In this document: positions 35,292 through 44,404 of the stretch, piece by piece | How the letters are laid out: each line of letters begins with the position of its first letter | Position numbering within the stretch: the stretch's first letter is position 1 | Assembly (NCBI GenBank): GCA_900314495.1 | Contig: OMVJ01000003.1 | Location: 1-64,000 of the forward strand | Direction: 5' to 3' | DNA length: 64,000 nt | DNA from: an uncultured Olsenella sp. | Lineage (GTDB): Bacteria; Actinomycetota; Coriobacteriia; Coriobacteriales; Atopobiaceae | The notes under the pieces: generated by a model | Told to the model about the DNA's origin: nothing | What the model saw: the letters and a program-made list of their open reading frames with translations, nothing else | Database searches by the model: none | Position numbers and translations under genes: made by a program

Positions 35292-36998
35292 ATGGGGAAC
35301 AGGGTGTCTGCAAGGCTGCGCGCGGGGCTGCGGTGGCTGGCTGCCGTTGCCGCGTGCCTGTGCATGGTGGCGTTCGTCTCGGGCTGCTCAAGCGGAGGCA
35401 GCGACGAGCCCTCTTCTCAGGCGCAAACCCAGGCGTCTTCCTCCAAGGAGCAGACCTTCACCCCCTCGGGCGACAAGGACACCGGAACCGTCATCACGAT
35501 TGCCTCTGGGTCGGAGAACCGCGAGGCGGCCGCTGCCATCCAGAAGGCGGCTGACGAGGCAGGCGTCACCATCAACATGGAGTACATGGGCTCCGTGGAC
35601 ATCAAGAACGTCCTGGCGGAAGGCGCCTCAGACTACGATGCCGTTTGGCCCGCCAGCTCCATCTGGATCTCCATGGGTGACACCCAGCACCTGGTAAAGG
35701 ACGAGGAGTCCACCTCCACCACGCCGGTGGTCTTGGGCGTGAAGAAGTCCAAGGCCCAGGAGCTGGGCTGGCTGGGCAGCGACGGCTCGGCGTCCGTCAC
35801 CACGGCGGACATCGTCAAGGCCGTGCAGGACGGCAAGCTGACCTTCGCCATGACCAGCGCCACGCAGTCCAACTCCGGTGCCTCGGCCTACCTGGCCTTC
35901 CTCACCAGCCTTGCCGGCAAGGACCAGCCGCTCACGGCCGAAGACCTTGCCAACCAGGACCTGCAGAACAGCATGAAGGCGCTGCTCTCGGGCGTGGACC
36001 GGTCTTCCGGCTCGTCCGACTGGCTCAAGGACCTGGTTCTCAAGGACCCGGATGCCCACGATGCCATGGTCAACTACGAGTCCATTGTCATCCAGACCAA
36101 CAAGGAGCTGACGGCCCAAAGCAAGGAACCGCTGATCGTTGTGTACCCCAAGGACGGAATCGCCGTCTCTGACTCCCCGCTTGGCTACATTGATCACGGC
36201 CAGGGCAAGGAGGAGGACTTCGAGAACTTCCAGGCTGCGCTGGCATCCGACGACGCCAAGCTGGAGCTGGAGCGCGTGGGCAGGCGTACGGGCCTTGGCG
36301 GCAAGCTGGCCTTTGCCGACGATGACCAGGTGAAGCAGGCCTTCAACGCCGAGTGGGGCATCGTCGCCGACGGCAGCGTGCTGAAGACCGCGCCGCTTCC
36401 TGCCGCGGACGTGACGGAGCAGGCCCTGCAGCTCTACCAGTCGGCCCTGCGCAAGGCGGCCTACACCATTTGGGTGGTGGACTACTCCGGCTCCATGCAC
36501 GGCGAGGGCAAGAACGGCGTGACCCAGGGCCTGAGCCTGGCGCTGGATCCCACGCAGGCCGAGCAGTACATGATTCAGCCTGCCGAGGGAGACGTGAACA
36601 TCCTCATTCCCTTCAGCAGCGACGTGCTGGACACCGCGGTTGCCGACGGCCCCAACACCGCCGACCTGCTGCAGCTAGCGCAGACCACGGACGCCAGCGG
36701 TGGCACCAACATCTATGCCGGCTTGGAGGCCGCCTTGCAGATGCTGCCGCCGGATGACGGTTCCTGCACCACGGCCATCGTGCTCATGACGGACGGCATG
36801 TCCGATGACATGGAGAAGGACCAGTTCTTCGAGGATTACCAGGCCCTGGGCCGCGACATCCCCATCTTCCCCATCATGTTCGGCGAAGCGGACGACGAGC
36901 AACTGGAGCCCCTGGCGGACCTCTCCAACGGCAAGATGTTCGACGGCCGCAATGGGGACCTGGCTGCCACCTTCCGCACGGTGAAGGGTTACAACTGA
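35292..36998 (+). CDS. Lipoprotein with substrate-binding-like and VWA domains
   Basis: Secreted lipoprotein of 568 residues. Signal peptide with lipobox VSGC gives lipidated Cys32. A periplasmic-binding-protein-like region (about 60-370, TVITIASGSENREAAAAI, SATQSNSGASAYLAFLTSL) is followed by a von Willebrand A domain. Its metal site is intact: DYSGS at 397, GGTN and LMTDG. The fusion suggests ligand sensing plus adhesion or assembly outside the cell. ATG 35292 has AAAGGCAGG upstream. First gene of a five-gene operon ending with telA; the stop overlaps the next start. Confidence 0.85.
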   Translation: MGNRVSARLRAGLRWLAAVAACLCMVAFVSGCSSGGSDEPSSQAQTQASSSKEQTFTPSGDKDTGTVITIASGSENREAAAAIQKAADEAGVTINMEYMGSVDIKNVLAEGASDYDAVWPASSIWISMGDTQHLVKDEESTSTTPVVLGVKKSKAQELGWLGSDGSASVTTADIVKAVQDGKLTFAMTSATQSNSGASAYLAFLTSLAGKDQPLTAEDLANQDLQNSMKALLSGVDRSSGSSDWLKDLVLKDPDAHDAMVNYESIVIQTNKELTAQSKEPLIVVYPKDGIAVSDSPLGYIDHGQGKEEDFENFQAALASDDAKLELERVGRRTGLGGKLAFADDDQVKQAFNAEWGIVADGSVLKTAPLPAADVTEQALQLYQSALRKAAYTIWVVDYSGSMHGEGKNGVTQGLSLALDPTQAEQYMIQPAEGDVNILIPFSSDVLDTAVADGPNTADLLQLAQTTDASGGTNIYAGLEAALQMLPPDDGSCTTAIVLMTDGMSDDMEKDQFFEDYQALGRDIPIFPIMFGEADDEQLEPLADLSNGKMFDGRNGDLAATFRTVKGYN

Positions 36999-37654
36999 TG
37001 AGCATCCTCTTGGGCATAGTCGCAGGCCTGGCACTTGGCGTTGGCGCAATAACACTGGTCCCCGGGGTGCCCGGCATCGTCGTAGGCGTCGTTGTGGCGG
37101 CTCTGGGCTACGTGGGCGTCTCCAGCCTCACCACGCGCGAGCGAAGGTTGGGTGGCGTGGCGGAGTCCCTTCTGCCAAACGGGGAGCAGGTCTCGCGCAC
37201 CATCGACGCCGGCATTGGGCTGCGCAAGGCACTGGAGAAGGACGCGCGACACACGAACGATGCGCAGGTGAGGGACGCCATCCAGTCCCTGTGCGACCAG
37301 CTCGACAAGCTGGTGCGCTACGTGCAGGAGAATCCCGGTGCCAACTCGCAGCTCTCGCATGTGGTCAACGTGTACGGCGACCAGCTGCGCGGCCTGGTGG
37401 ACAACTGGGTTGGGCTGGAGCTCTCTGGCAGCAAGCGACGCATAGGTGCCAGCAAGGCGGACCTGCTGGTTGCCCTGCAAGGTGCCACCGCTGCTATTGA
37501 AGACGCGCTGGGCGAGGCAACGGACGCCCGCGCGGCGCAGATTGCAGCCGCAAGTGACGCCATCAAGCGCCTTGCCGCAATGGATGGCTTGGGCCCGGGC
37601 GCGGCACCGAAGGTGGACGACCAAACCGGCGGCACCACTGCCGCTGGCAAGTAG
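36998..37654 (+). CDS. XpaC-like membrane protein (first copy)
   Basis: A 218-residue protein with N-terminal hydrophobic spans (about 1-45) and a helical cytoplasmic domain similar to the XpaC family, named for 5-bromo-4-chloroindolyl phosphate hydrolysis. Its end, AAASDAIKRLAAMDGLG, matches the paralogue at 38839. It starts on the last base of the previous gene (TGATG). XpaC and TelA genes often occur together; the biochemical role of XpaC is not established. Confidence 0.75.
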   Translation: MSILLGIVAGLALGVGAITLVPGVPGIVVGVVVAALGYVGVSSLTTRERRLGGVAESLLPNGEQVSRTIDAGIGLRKALEKDARHTNDAQVRDAIQSLCDQLDKLVRYVQENPGANSQLSHVVNVYGDQLRGLVDNWVGLELSGSKRRIGASKADLLVALQGATAAIEDALGEATDARAAQIAAASDAIKRLAAMDGLGPGAAPKVDDQTGGTTAAGK

Positions 37655-37662
37655 ACGGGGGT

Positions 37663-38766
37663 ATGGGTATGCGCATGAGCAAGAGTAAGCTCATTGGTCT
37701 CATTGCGGTGGTGGCCGTTGTTGTCATCTTTGGCGGGGTCATGGCATGGCGGTCCGCCCAGCCAGAGCCTGAGGTTCCCGCGGCGCCGGTGGAGGCCACG
37801 GCGGTCAACGGCTACCTGGGCGGCGAGAAGATTAGCCTCTTCGACGACGAGGAGTTCAAGCAGCTTGCCTCGGACGCCAACCTCAGCGTGCAGTACCGCA
37901 AGGCTGGCTCGCTGGCCATGATGGACGCGGACCAAACTGGTATGGACTACCTCTTCCCCTCGTCCCGCTCGGCCGTTGAGTACGGCGCCAGCAAGGGCGT
38001 GAAGAGCGCGGACCAGGACATCGTCTTCAACTCGCCCATTGTGGTATACACCTACCGCGACGTGGCGGACGCCATGGTGGGGTCTGGCATCATGAGCAAG
38101 GACGGCGACGTGTACCGGCTGGACACGGGGGCCGCGGTGCAGGCTATGGTGGACAACAAGACCTGGCAGGACCTTGGCTGGGCGGATGGCTACGGCCAGT
38201 TCCGCATAGACTCCACGGATCCCACCAAGTCCAACTCCGGCAACGAGTGGGCGGCCCTGGTGGCAACCATGCTCAACGGGGGCCAGCCTGCCACGGCAGA
38301 CAGCGTGCAGCGCGACGCAGACAAGATTCGTACCATCTTCCAGAAGTCTGGCTGGATGGAGACCTCCTCAGAGGACTCCTTCAAGCAGTTCCTGACGCTG
38401 GGGGAGGGCTCCAAGCCCATGATGGTGGGCTACGAGTCCCAGGTGCTGGACTTGGCAGCCAACCAGCCCAACATCTACACCCAGGCTAAGGACGAGCTGG
38501 TGGTGGCCTACCTCACGCCCACCGTCTGGTCCACCCACGTGATCATGCCGCTGGACGAGAACGGCGTGAAGCTGCGCGACTTCCTCAAGAGCGACGGGGT
38601 GCAGAAGCTGGCGTGGGAGAAGCACGGCTTCCGCACGGCCTCCTACACGGGCACGGACTCCGTCTCGCGCTTCAACGTGCCGGGTACCGTGGACAAGATC
38701 ACCTCCGTGGTGGAGCTGCCCGACACCAACGCAATGAACCGCCTGATTGAGGTCCTTGGCAGTTAG
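37663..38766 (+). CDS. Membrane-anchored substrate-binding-like protein
   Basis: A 367-residue protein with one N-terminal membrane span (about 9-29) and an extracytoplasmic domain with the build of a type 2 binding protein. The segment DSTDPTKSNSGNEWAALVA parallels SATQSNSGASAYLAFL in the VWA lipoprotein, so the two are distantly related. No lipobox and no ABC permease are present. It lies between two XpaC-like genes in the telA operon. Ligand unknown. Confidence 0.75.
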   Translation: MGMRMSKSKLIGLIAVVAVVVIFGGVMAWRSAQPEPEVPAAPVEATAVNGYLGGEKISLFDDEEFKQLASDANLSVQYRKAGSLAMMDADQTGMDYLFPSSRSAVEYGASKGVKSADQDIVFNSPIVVYTYRDVADAMVGSGIMSKDGDVYRLDTGAAVQAMVDNKTWQDLGWADGYGQFRIDSTDPTKSNSGNEWAALVATMLNGGQPATADSVQRDADKIRTIFQKSGWMETSSEDSFKQFLTLGEGSKPMMVGYESQVLDLAANQPNIYTQAKDELVVAYLTPTVWSTHVIMPLDENGVKLRDFLKSDGVQKLAWEKHGFRTASYTGTDSVSRFNVPGTVDKITSVVELPDTNAMNRLIEVLGS

Positions 38767-38838
38767 GAGGGTACAAGCGCCCCCAGTCTGTGGGAATATG
38801 TGCAAAGAAGCACGAATGAGCAGTCAGGGGGATGAGAA

Positions 38839-39438
38839 TTGATTGGCGTCGTGGCGGGAATAGTGGCCGTGGTAGCAGTCGTTCTTATAGTCGCAGGGGT
38901 GAGGCGTCGCAGGATGGGGCTTGCCGCGGTGGCGGCTCCGCTCCTGCCGAATGAGGACGCGGTCCAGCGGTCCGTCTCCGAGGCCGCGGAGTTGGAGGGC
39001 AGGCTGCGTGGAGACGCGTACAACATCCACGACCAAGAGGTCGTCGCCGCGATTCTCAAGTTCTGCGGCGAGCTGGAGAAGCTCATCTCGTACGTGGAGA
39101 AGAACCCCTTCGAGCTCAGCTCGCTCACGCACGTGGTAAACATCTATGCGGACCAATGTCTGAGGGCGGCCGACAACTGGGTGGAGCTGGAGGGCTCGCG
39201 CAGCGGTCGCACGGCGGAGGTCAAGCCCGACTTGCTCACGGCGCTGGACGGCGCCAACGCCGCGGTGGAAAGCGAGCTGGGCAACGCGACGAGTGGCCGC
39301 GCCGGCCAGATTGAGGCCGCGAGCGAGGCCATCAAGCGCCTGGCTGCCATGGACGGCTACGGCGTGGGCAGCGCGCCCAAGGTGGAGGATGTGACCGCGC
39401 CGCCCGCAGCCAATGCGGACGAGGCGGGAGCAGACTAG
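38839..39438 (+). CDS. XpaC-like membrane protein (second copy)
   Basis: A 199-residue paralogue of the protein at 36998, with an N-terminal membrane span (about 2-20) and a helical domain. The C-terminal EAASEAIKRLAAMDGYG is nearly the same as in the first copy. The start is TTG 38839, with AGGGGGA eight bases upstream; no ATG fits. It is followed 43 bases later by telA. Confidence 0.75.
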   Translation: MIGVVAGIVAVVAVVLIVAGVRRRRMGLAAVAAPLLPNEDAVQRSVSEAAELEGRLRGDAYNIHDQEVVAAILKFCGELEKLISYVEKNPFELSSLTHVVNIYADQCLRAADNWVELEGSRSGRTAEVKPDLLTALDGANAAVESELGNATSGRAGQIEAASEAIKRLAAMDGYGVGSAPKVEDVTAPPAANADEAGAD

Positions 39439-39481
39439 CATAGGCACACGTTTGCAGGAAAACTGCCGACAGGAGGATCTT

Positions 39482-40642
39482 ATGAGTGACCAGGAGAAGA
39501 ACAACCAGTCCCCAGCCATCACGCTCGAGTCGCTGATGGCGGCAAACGCCGCGGCCACCAAGGAGGAGGCCGCGCTCGTCCCCGTGGAGGAGACGGAGGC
39601 GGCCGTCGTTCAGGCCGTGCAGCAGCTGACCCCGGAGGACCAGCAGAAGGCAACGGAGCTTGCCACCAAAATCAACTTCGCCCAGCAGGGCATTGAGCTC
39701 AACTACGGCGCAGACGCTCAGAAGGGCCTGGCTGCCTTCTCGGAGACCGTGCTTGCCAAGGTCAGCAGCAAGGACACCGGTGAGGCTGGCCAGCTGCTGC
39801 GTGAGCTGCTCACCACCGTGGACGACAGCAACCTCTCCGGCGTGAAGAAGCTGCCCATCATCGGCCAGGTGGTCATGAAGGTGGACGAGATTCGCCGCGA
39901 GTACCAGAAGGTCACCCCCCAGGTGGACGAGATCGTGGGTAAGCTGGAACGCAACCAGGCGCAGATGGTCACGGACATTGCCATGTACGACAAGATGTAC
40001 GACCAGTCCGTTGCCCAGTACAAGCAGCTGAAGATTTACGTGGCGGCCGGCCGCCAAGCGCTGGCGGACTTCCGCCGTGACCAGCTGCCGGCGCTGGAGC
40101 AGCAAGCCAACGCATCCGCCGACCCCATGGCCAGCCAGGTGCTCAAGGACTTCAAGGACAAGCTGGACCGCTTTGACAAGCACCTGGACGACCTTGACCG
40201 CGTGAGCGTGGTTGCCCTGCAGTCCTGCCCGCAGATCAAGATCCTGCAGAACGCGGACAAGACCGTGGTGGACAAGATCAGCACCACCATCAACCTGACC
40301 ATCCCCCTGTGGAAGAGCCAGATGGTCATCGCCCTTGGCCTGGAGAACCAGCGTCGCGCGCTAGAGCTGCAGAACGCCGTGGACGAGACCACCAACAAGC
40401 TCATTCGCCAGAACGCGGAGAAGCTGCATCAGGGTGCTGTGGCCGCGGAGAAGGCCAACCAGCGCGGCGTCGTGGACGTTGACACCCTGCAGCACGCCAA
40501 CGACGAGCTCATTGCCACCATCAAGGAGACGATTGAGATTCAGCAGGAGGGCCGCAAGCAGCGCCAGGACGCCCAGGTCAAGATGCGCAAGATGGAAGGC
40601 GACCTCAAGACGGCCCTTCTGGAGCAGGCCAACAAGATGTAA
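39482..40642 (+). CDS. telA: TelA-family protein
   Basis: Cytoplasmic, coiled-coil-rich protein of 386 residues of the TelA/KlaA family, annotated as toxic anion (tellurite) resistance. Family features include ADPMASQVLKDFKDKLDRFD and LTIPLWKSQMVIALGLENQ, followed by VDETTNKLIRQNAEKL. CAGGAGGA precedes ATG 39482. The tellurite link was made with a few plasmid genes; in this operon with VWA and XpaC partners an envelope-stress role is as likely. A terminator hairpin follows. Confidence 0.88.
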   Translation: MSDQEKNNQSPAITLESLMAANAAATKEEAALVPVEETEAAVVQAVQQLTPEDQQKATELATKINFAQQGIELNYGADAQKGLAAFSETVLAKVSSKDTGEAGQLLRELLTTVDDSNLSGVKKLPIIGQVVMKVDEIRREYQKVTPQVDEIVGKLERNQAQMVTDIAMYDKMYDQSVAQYKQLKIYVAAGRQALADFRRDQLPALEQQANASADPMASQVLKDFKDKLDRFDKHLDDLDRVSVVALQSCPQIKILQNADKTVVDKISTTINLTIPLWKSQMVIALGLENQRRALELQNAVDETTNKLIRQNAEKLHQGAVAAEKANQRGVVDVDTLQHANDELIATIKETIEIQQEGRKQRQDAQVKMRKMEGDLKTALLEQANKM

Positions 40643-40688
40643 CGCTGCGATGCGACGGCCTACGGGGCCGCATCAATTCGCGATGGGG

Positions 40689-40736
40689 CTACCTCACAAA
40701 CGGCACGTTCCGCTTGTGAGGTAGTTCTTGTTTTGG
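40689..40736 (+). terminator. Terminator behind telA, member of a hairpin family
   Basis: CTACCTCACAA-CGG pairs with CCG-TTGTGAGGTAG and is followed by TTCTTGTTTT. The same CTACCYCACAA core is found in three more hairpins in this window. Confidence 0.75.
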
Positions 40737-40768
40737 ACATCTGCGCAGGTAGATGCCTATGTTGCGAC

Positions 40769-40804
40769 TTACCTCACAAGCGAAGGCTGTCGGTTGTGGG
40801 GTAG
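40769..40804. repeat. Second hairpin of the TACCYCACAA family
   Basis: TTACCTCACAAGCG faces CGGTTGTGGGGTAG. It follows the telA terminator by 33 bases and lacks a T-run. Confidence 0.65.
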
Positions 40805-40891
40805 CGGCCGCCCCTTCCGTGCAGTCGTGTCGGGCAAACGGGGTATATTCACCAATAAAGAAATGGCTGTCGTGTGGGTTGGGGGTGTCGC

Positions 40892-41107
40892 ATGTCTCAG
40901 GAACAGCTCGAGTTCGTTACATACTGCATCGGCAATCTGTCGCAGCGCCTGGGCCAGCCGCAGCCTCAGGTTTACAACGAGCTGAAGCAGAGCGGCATCC
41001 TGTACGGTTACATTGTGCCTGGCTACGACGTGCTCCACACGTTTGGCAAGGACTATCTCATGGATGACTTACTTGACTGCATGCGCGAGAAGGGGCTCAT
41101 CGCATGA
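40892..41107 (+). CDS. DUF3791 protein
   Basis: A 71-residue protein of the DUF3791 type: a helical front (LEFVTYCIGNLSQRLGQ), then VYNELKQSGILYGYIVPGY and DVLHTFGKDYLMDDLLDCM. ATG 40892 follows GGGGG-rich sequence. Its stop overlaps an ATG as ATGA, which fits a coupled following gene that is now mostly deleted. Such proteins usually stand beside a DUF3990 protein, which resembles ADP-ribosyltransferase toxins, so an antitoxin-like role is possible. Confidence 0.75.
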   Translation: MSQEQLEFVTYCIGNLSQRLGQPQPQVYNELKQSGILYGYIVPGYDVLHTFGKDYLMDDLLDCMREKGLIA

Positions 41108-41114
41108 GCGTGCA

Positions 41115-41198
41115 AAGCCCAACAACCAAGTCTGCCTACGTTCGCAGGTGTTGATTGATTCGAGCGTGCATTTCGTCGAGGCGGTGAAAGTGAAATGA
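41115..41198 (+). pseudogene. C-terminal remnant of a DUF3990-like gene
   Basis: The frame KPNNQVCLRSQVLIDS followed by SVHFVEAVKVK and a stop resembles the end of DUF3990 proteins, whose last strand typically reads Q-CF-S--AL--L-F--A. The stop overlaps the next start as ATGA, the coupling expected of an intact three-gene cassette. About 130-150 codons are missing upstream. Family assignment of so short a piece is tentative. Confidence 0.5.
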
Positions 41199-41428
41199 GC
41201 GAGGCCGTGGGTAAGCAAGCTGTGCTGCAGATGAAGTACGCGCGCATTATTCGCTTGGTTTCCGCTGGGGCGGGCGTGAGCATTGAGCAGGCCACGGACA
41301 TGTTTTACAACTCACCGATGTTTCCCCTGATACAAGATGGTGTTGCCGATCTGCACTGCCGCAGTGACGAATACCTTGCGGGCGAGATTCTGAGGGACTA
41401 TCCCGAGACTGGGTTCAATGCGGTCTAG
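41195..41428 (+). CDS. Small DUF3791-associated protein
   Basis: A 77-residue helical protein (MKYARIIRLVSAGAGVSIEQ, ATDMFYNSPMFPLIQDG, DEYLAGEILRDY). Proteins with the pattern YSP-YPLI-DGV-DLHC-S--YLA-E commonly form the third gene of DUF3791/DUF3990 cassettes. Its ATG overlaps the stop of the gene remnant before it. Function unknown; it may bind the lost middle product. Confidence 0.7.
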   Translation: MSEAVGKQAVLQMKYARIIRLVSAGAGVSIEQATDMFYNSPMFPLIQDGVADLHCRSDEYLAGEILRDYPETGFNAV

Positions 41429-41559
41429 CGTGCACCCTTGCGTGATTTCTGGGAGTTCAAAAGTTGAACACGGCCGATTCCGTGCGATGTCGTATCTTTT
41501 CTTGCGCAGAATTGCCGGCACTTTGCTGGCCAGAGAACCCCGCCACCAGAAGGACGCAC

Positions 41560-42762
41560 GTGAAAGACAACACCTCAGCCTCCTCTGCCCCCAACTACAG
41601 CAAGACCCTCCGTGCCTGCTACCTGGGGTTCATCACCCAGGCCATAGCCGCCAACTTCATGCCGCTGCTCTTCACCACCTTTAACCGCGAGTACGGCATA
41701 CCCCTGGGGCAGATCGCGCTGGTCTCCACGGTCTTCTACCTCACGCAGCTGCTGGTGGACGTCGTCTGTGCCAAGTTCGTGGACCGCGTGGGCTACCGCG
41801 TCTGCGTTGTTGCCTCGGAGGTCATCTCCGCCGTGGGTCTGGCTGGCCTCGCCTTTGTGCCGGACCTGCTGCCGGACCCCTTTGTGGGCATCATGGCCTG
41901 CGCCATTGTGTACGCCATTGGCTCCGGCCTCATTGAGGTGCTGGTCAGCCCCATCGTGGAGGCCTGCCCCTTCCCCAACAAGGAGAGCGTGATGAGCCTC
42001 CTGCACTCCTTCTATTGCTGGGGGTCGGTGGGCGTCATCGCGGGTTCCACGCTCTTCTTCGCCGTGGCGGGCGTTGGCAACTGGCGCATCCTGGCCTGCC
42101 TGTGGGCGCTGATTCCGGCCTACAACGTGTACAACTTCCTGAGCTGCCCCATCGAGCGCCTGGTGGAGGAGGGCGAGGGCATGGGCATTCGACAGCTCAT
42201 GCGCAACCGCACCTTCTGGACTCTGTGCATCCTCATGGTGGGTGCCGGCGCGTCCGAGATTGCCATGGCGCAGTGGGCCTCGGCCTTTGCGGAGACAGCG
42301 CTCGGCGTGTCCAAGACGGTGGGCGACATAGCCGGTCCCTGCGCCTTTGCCGTTTTCATGGGCGTCAGCCGGTCGCTGTACGGTAAGTTTGGCGCCCGGC
42401 TTGACCTGCGGCGCTTCATGGTTGGGTCGGGCATCCTCTGCGTGGCTTGTTACCTGCTTGCCGGCCTGAGCCCCCTGCCCGTGCTGGGCCTGGTGGGCTG
42501 CGCTCTGTGCGGCTTCTCCGTAGGCATCATGTGGCCGGGTGCCATCAGCATTTCCTCACAGGAGCTGCCGCTGGGTGGCACGGCCATGTTCGCCCTGCTG
42601 GCCCTGGCGGGCGACGCGGGCGGCTCCGTGGCACCCTCCCTGGTTGGCAACGTGGCTCAGCTGGCGGGTGGGGACCTTCACGTTGGCGTGCTCTCTGGCC
42701 TGGTCTTCCCTGTGGTGCTGGTTGCCTGCATGGCCGCGCTGGCAAGGCGGGCGCATCGCTAA
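41560..42762 (+). CDS. MFS transporter
   Basis: Major-facilitator permease of 400 residues with about 12 membrane spans. The spacing of loops, VDRVGYR after span 2 and the short central loop fit sugar-type MFS proteins. GTG 41560 is chosen because AGAAGGA lies five bases upstream; further upstream the frame runs through the DUF3791-associated region without a site. It borders the pectin locus and ends convergent to the GH28 gene, but membership in that regulon is not shown. Confidence 0.83.
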   Translation: MKDNTSASSAPNYSKTLRACYLGFITQAIAANFMPLLFTTFNREYGIPLGQIALVSTVFYLTQLLVDVVCAKFVDRVGYRVCVVASEVISAVGLAGLAFVPDLLPDPFVGIMACAIVYAIGSGLIEVLVSPIVEACPFPNKESVMSLLHSFYCWGSVGVIAGSTLFFAVAGVGNWRILACLWALIPAYNVYNFLSCPIERLVEEGEGMGIRQLMRNRTFWTLCILMVGAGASEIAMAQWASAFAETALGVSKTVGDIAGPCAFAVFMGVSRSLYGKFGARLDLRRFMVGSGILCVACYLLAGLSPLPVLGLVGCALCGFSVGIMWPGAISISSQELPLGGTAMFALLALAGDAGGSVAPSLVGNVAQLAGGDLHVGVLSGLVFPVVLVACMAALARRAHR

Positions 42763-42795
42763 GGCACGCCCGCTCCGAAAGTTCGGATTGTCCCG

Positions 42796-44364
42796 CTAGA
42801 CCTCGGTCACGCGGTCCACGTTGCTGAGTTCGAACGGCTGGCCGTCCTGTCCTGCCAGCGTCACGTCGTGCAGGACAAGCTCGTCCACGTTGGAGATGAC
42901 GAACCCACGCCGAGCCATCTCGCCGACGCCACTTGCCATGGCAGGCTCACCGGGCGTGCATTCGTCCGCAAAGCTTACGTGAACGTGGCTCAGCTCAAGC
43001 CTGTTGCACTTGCTCTCTGGCAGGCCGGCGATCCAGGCGGCCGCCACCTGGGCTCCCGTGGCCTCAATGTTGCGGAAGGTCATGTTGCCCAGGCGCGGCG
43101 TGCGCTCGTCCACGGGCAGCGCCTCGCGTGACTGCACGTAGTCGGTCTTGCCGTCGGGGTCGCAGAAGTAGAACGAGTTGATCACGAAGGGCGTCTTTAC
43201 GCTGTCCATGCAGATGTCCTCGAAGGTCACGCACGCCGTGTCGGACTCGCGCCCGCGCCCGCGCCGGGTCTTCACACGCAGGCCGCGGTCGGTGCGCTCG
43301 AAGAGGCACTTGCGCACGGTAAGGCCAAAGAGGCCGCCCGCAAGCTCGCTGCCAATGACCACGGCACCGTGGCCGTCGTGCATTCGGCAGTGCTCGATGG
43401 TGACATTGGTGGTGGTGGGGCGCAGCTCGCGAGGAGTCTCCAGCCTGCCGCTCTTGATGGCAATGCAGTCGTCGCCCACGCTGAAGAGGCACCCCGCAAT
43501 GGTCACGCCCTGGCAGGATTCGGGGTCCATGCCATCCGTGTTGGGGGAGACTGCCGGCCCCTCAATGGTGAGCGCCAGAGCACGGAAGTCATGGCAGAGC
43601 AGCGGGTGCACGTTCCACGAGGGGCTGTTGCGGATGGTGATGCCTGCCAGCGTCACGTTGTCGCATTCGTTCAGGAAGACCATCCGTGGACGCGCGGCTC
43701 CGCGGATGACCTTGGCCTGGTACCACCAGTTGTCCTCGTCGTCGTTGGCCTGGCCGTCCAGCACGCCCTGGCCGTACACGCACGCGTCGTGGACGCGCAG
43801 TCCCGTGATGGTGGAGCAGAAGGTGGGGGCGGGCACGCCCTCCCAGCTGCCCATGGAGAGAAGCGGCTGGTTGCCCTGGCCGCCGTGCAGTGGCTGCGGG
43901 TTGGGCAGGATGGCAAGGCTCTCCCTGTCGTGCCGTGCCAGGATCCGTGCCCCTGCGGCCAGCTCCACGTTGACGCCAGACTTGAGGAAGATCGACTTAA
44001 CGCGGTAGTCTCCCGCCGGCACCAACACGCGGCCGCCCTCCGGGCACGCCATGATGGCCGCCTGGATGGAAATGGTGTCGTCGCGCACGCCGTCTCCCGC
44101 GGCACCGAAGTCACGCACGTTCAGGGAGCAGGTCTCCGCAGGCGTGACGAACCCGCACGAGAGCGAGATCCCCTCGTGTACGTACCGCACCTCGTAGCGC
44201 GTGGCCGGCTCCAGGTCCGGAATGTAGGTGTCCACGCGACGGGTGGTTCCGCGGCTCTGGCCATTGACGAAGATTTCCCACTCGTCGTCCGTCTCGAACA
44301 GCGCGTCGTCATCGCTCCGCACGATTGCCGCGCGCGAGCACTTCCATTGCACGCTCAGCTTCAT
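42796..44364 (-). CDS. Glycoside hydrolase family 28 (polygalacturonase-like)
   Basis: Glycosidase that cleaves alpha-1,4 galacturonide links, 522 residues. A fibronectin-like N-terminal domain (about 1-80) precedes the right-handed beta-helix. Catalytic motifs are NTDGMD (about 273), GDDCIAIKSG (about 298), HGAVVIGSE (about 326) and RVKT (about 363). There is no signal peptide, so it should act inside on imported oligogalacturonides, probably as an exo-enzyme. Last gene of the uxaC-uxaB-uxaA-GH28 operon, 40 bases after uxaA. Confidence 0.93.
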   Translation of the reverse strand: MKLSVQWKCSRAAIVRSDDDALFETDDEWEIFVNGQSRGTTRRVDTYIPDLEPATRYEVRYVHEGISLSCGFVTPAETCSLNVRDFGAAGDGVRDDTISIQAAIMACPEGGRVLVPAGDYRVKSIFLKSGVNVELAAGARILARHDRESLAILPNPQPLHGGQGNQPLLSMGSWEGVPAPTFCSTITGLRVHDACVYGQGVLDGQANDDEDNWWYQAKVIRGAARPRMVFLNECDNVTLAGITIRNSPSWNVHPLLCHDFRALALTIEGPAVSPNTDGMDPESCQGVTIAGCLFSVGDDCIAIKSGRLETPRELRPTTTNVTIEHCRMHDGHGAVVIGSELAGGLFGLTVRKCLFERTDRGLRVKTRRGRGRESDTACVTFEDICMDSVKTPFVINSFYFCDPDGKTDYVQSREALPVDERTPRLGNMTFRNIEATGAQVAAAWIAGLPESKCNRLELSHVHVSFADECTPGEPAMASGVGEMARRGFVISNVDELVLHDVTLAGQDGQPFELSNVDRVTEV

Positions 44365-44404
44365 GGTAGTTTGTCCTTATCCCTTTTCGCCTCTGACTGC
44401 CGCC

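Noticed and set aside
36998-39438. XpaC-like proteins as true phosphatases
   Set aside because: The family name comes from an indicator-dye phenotype; no phosphatase motif is visible, so no enzyme activity is claimed.
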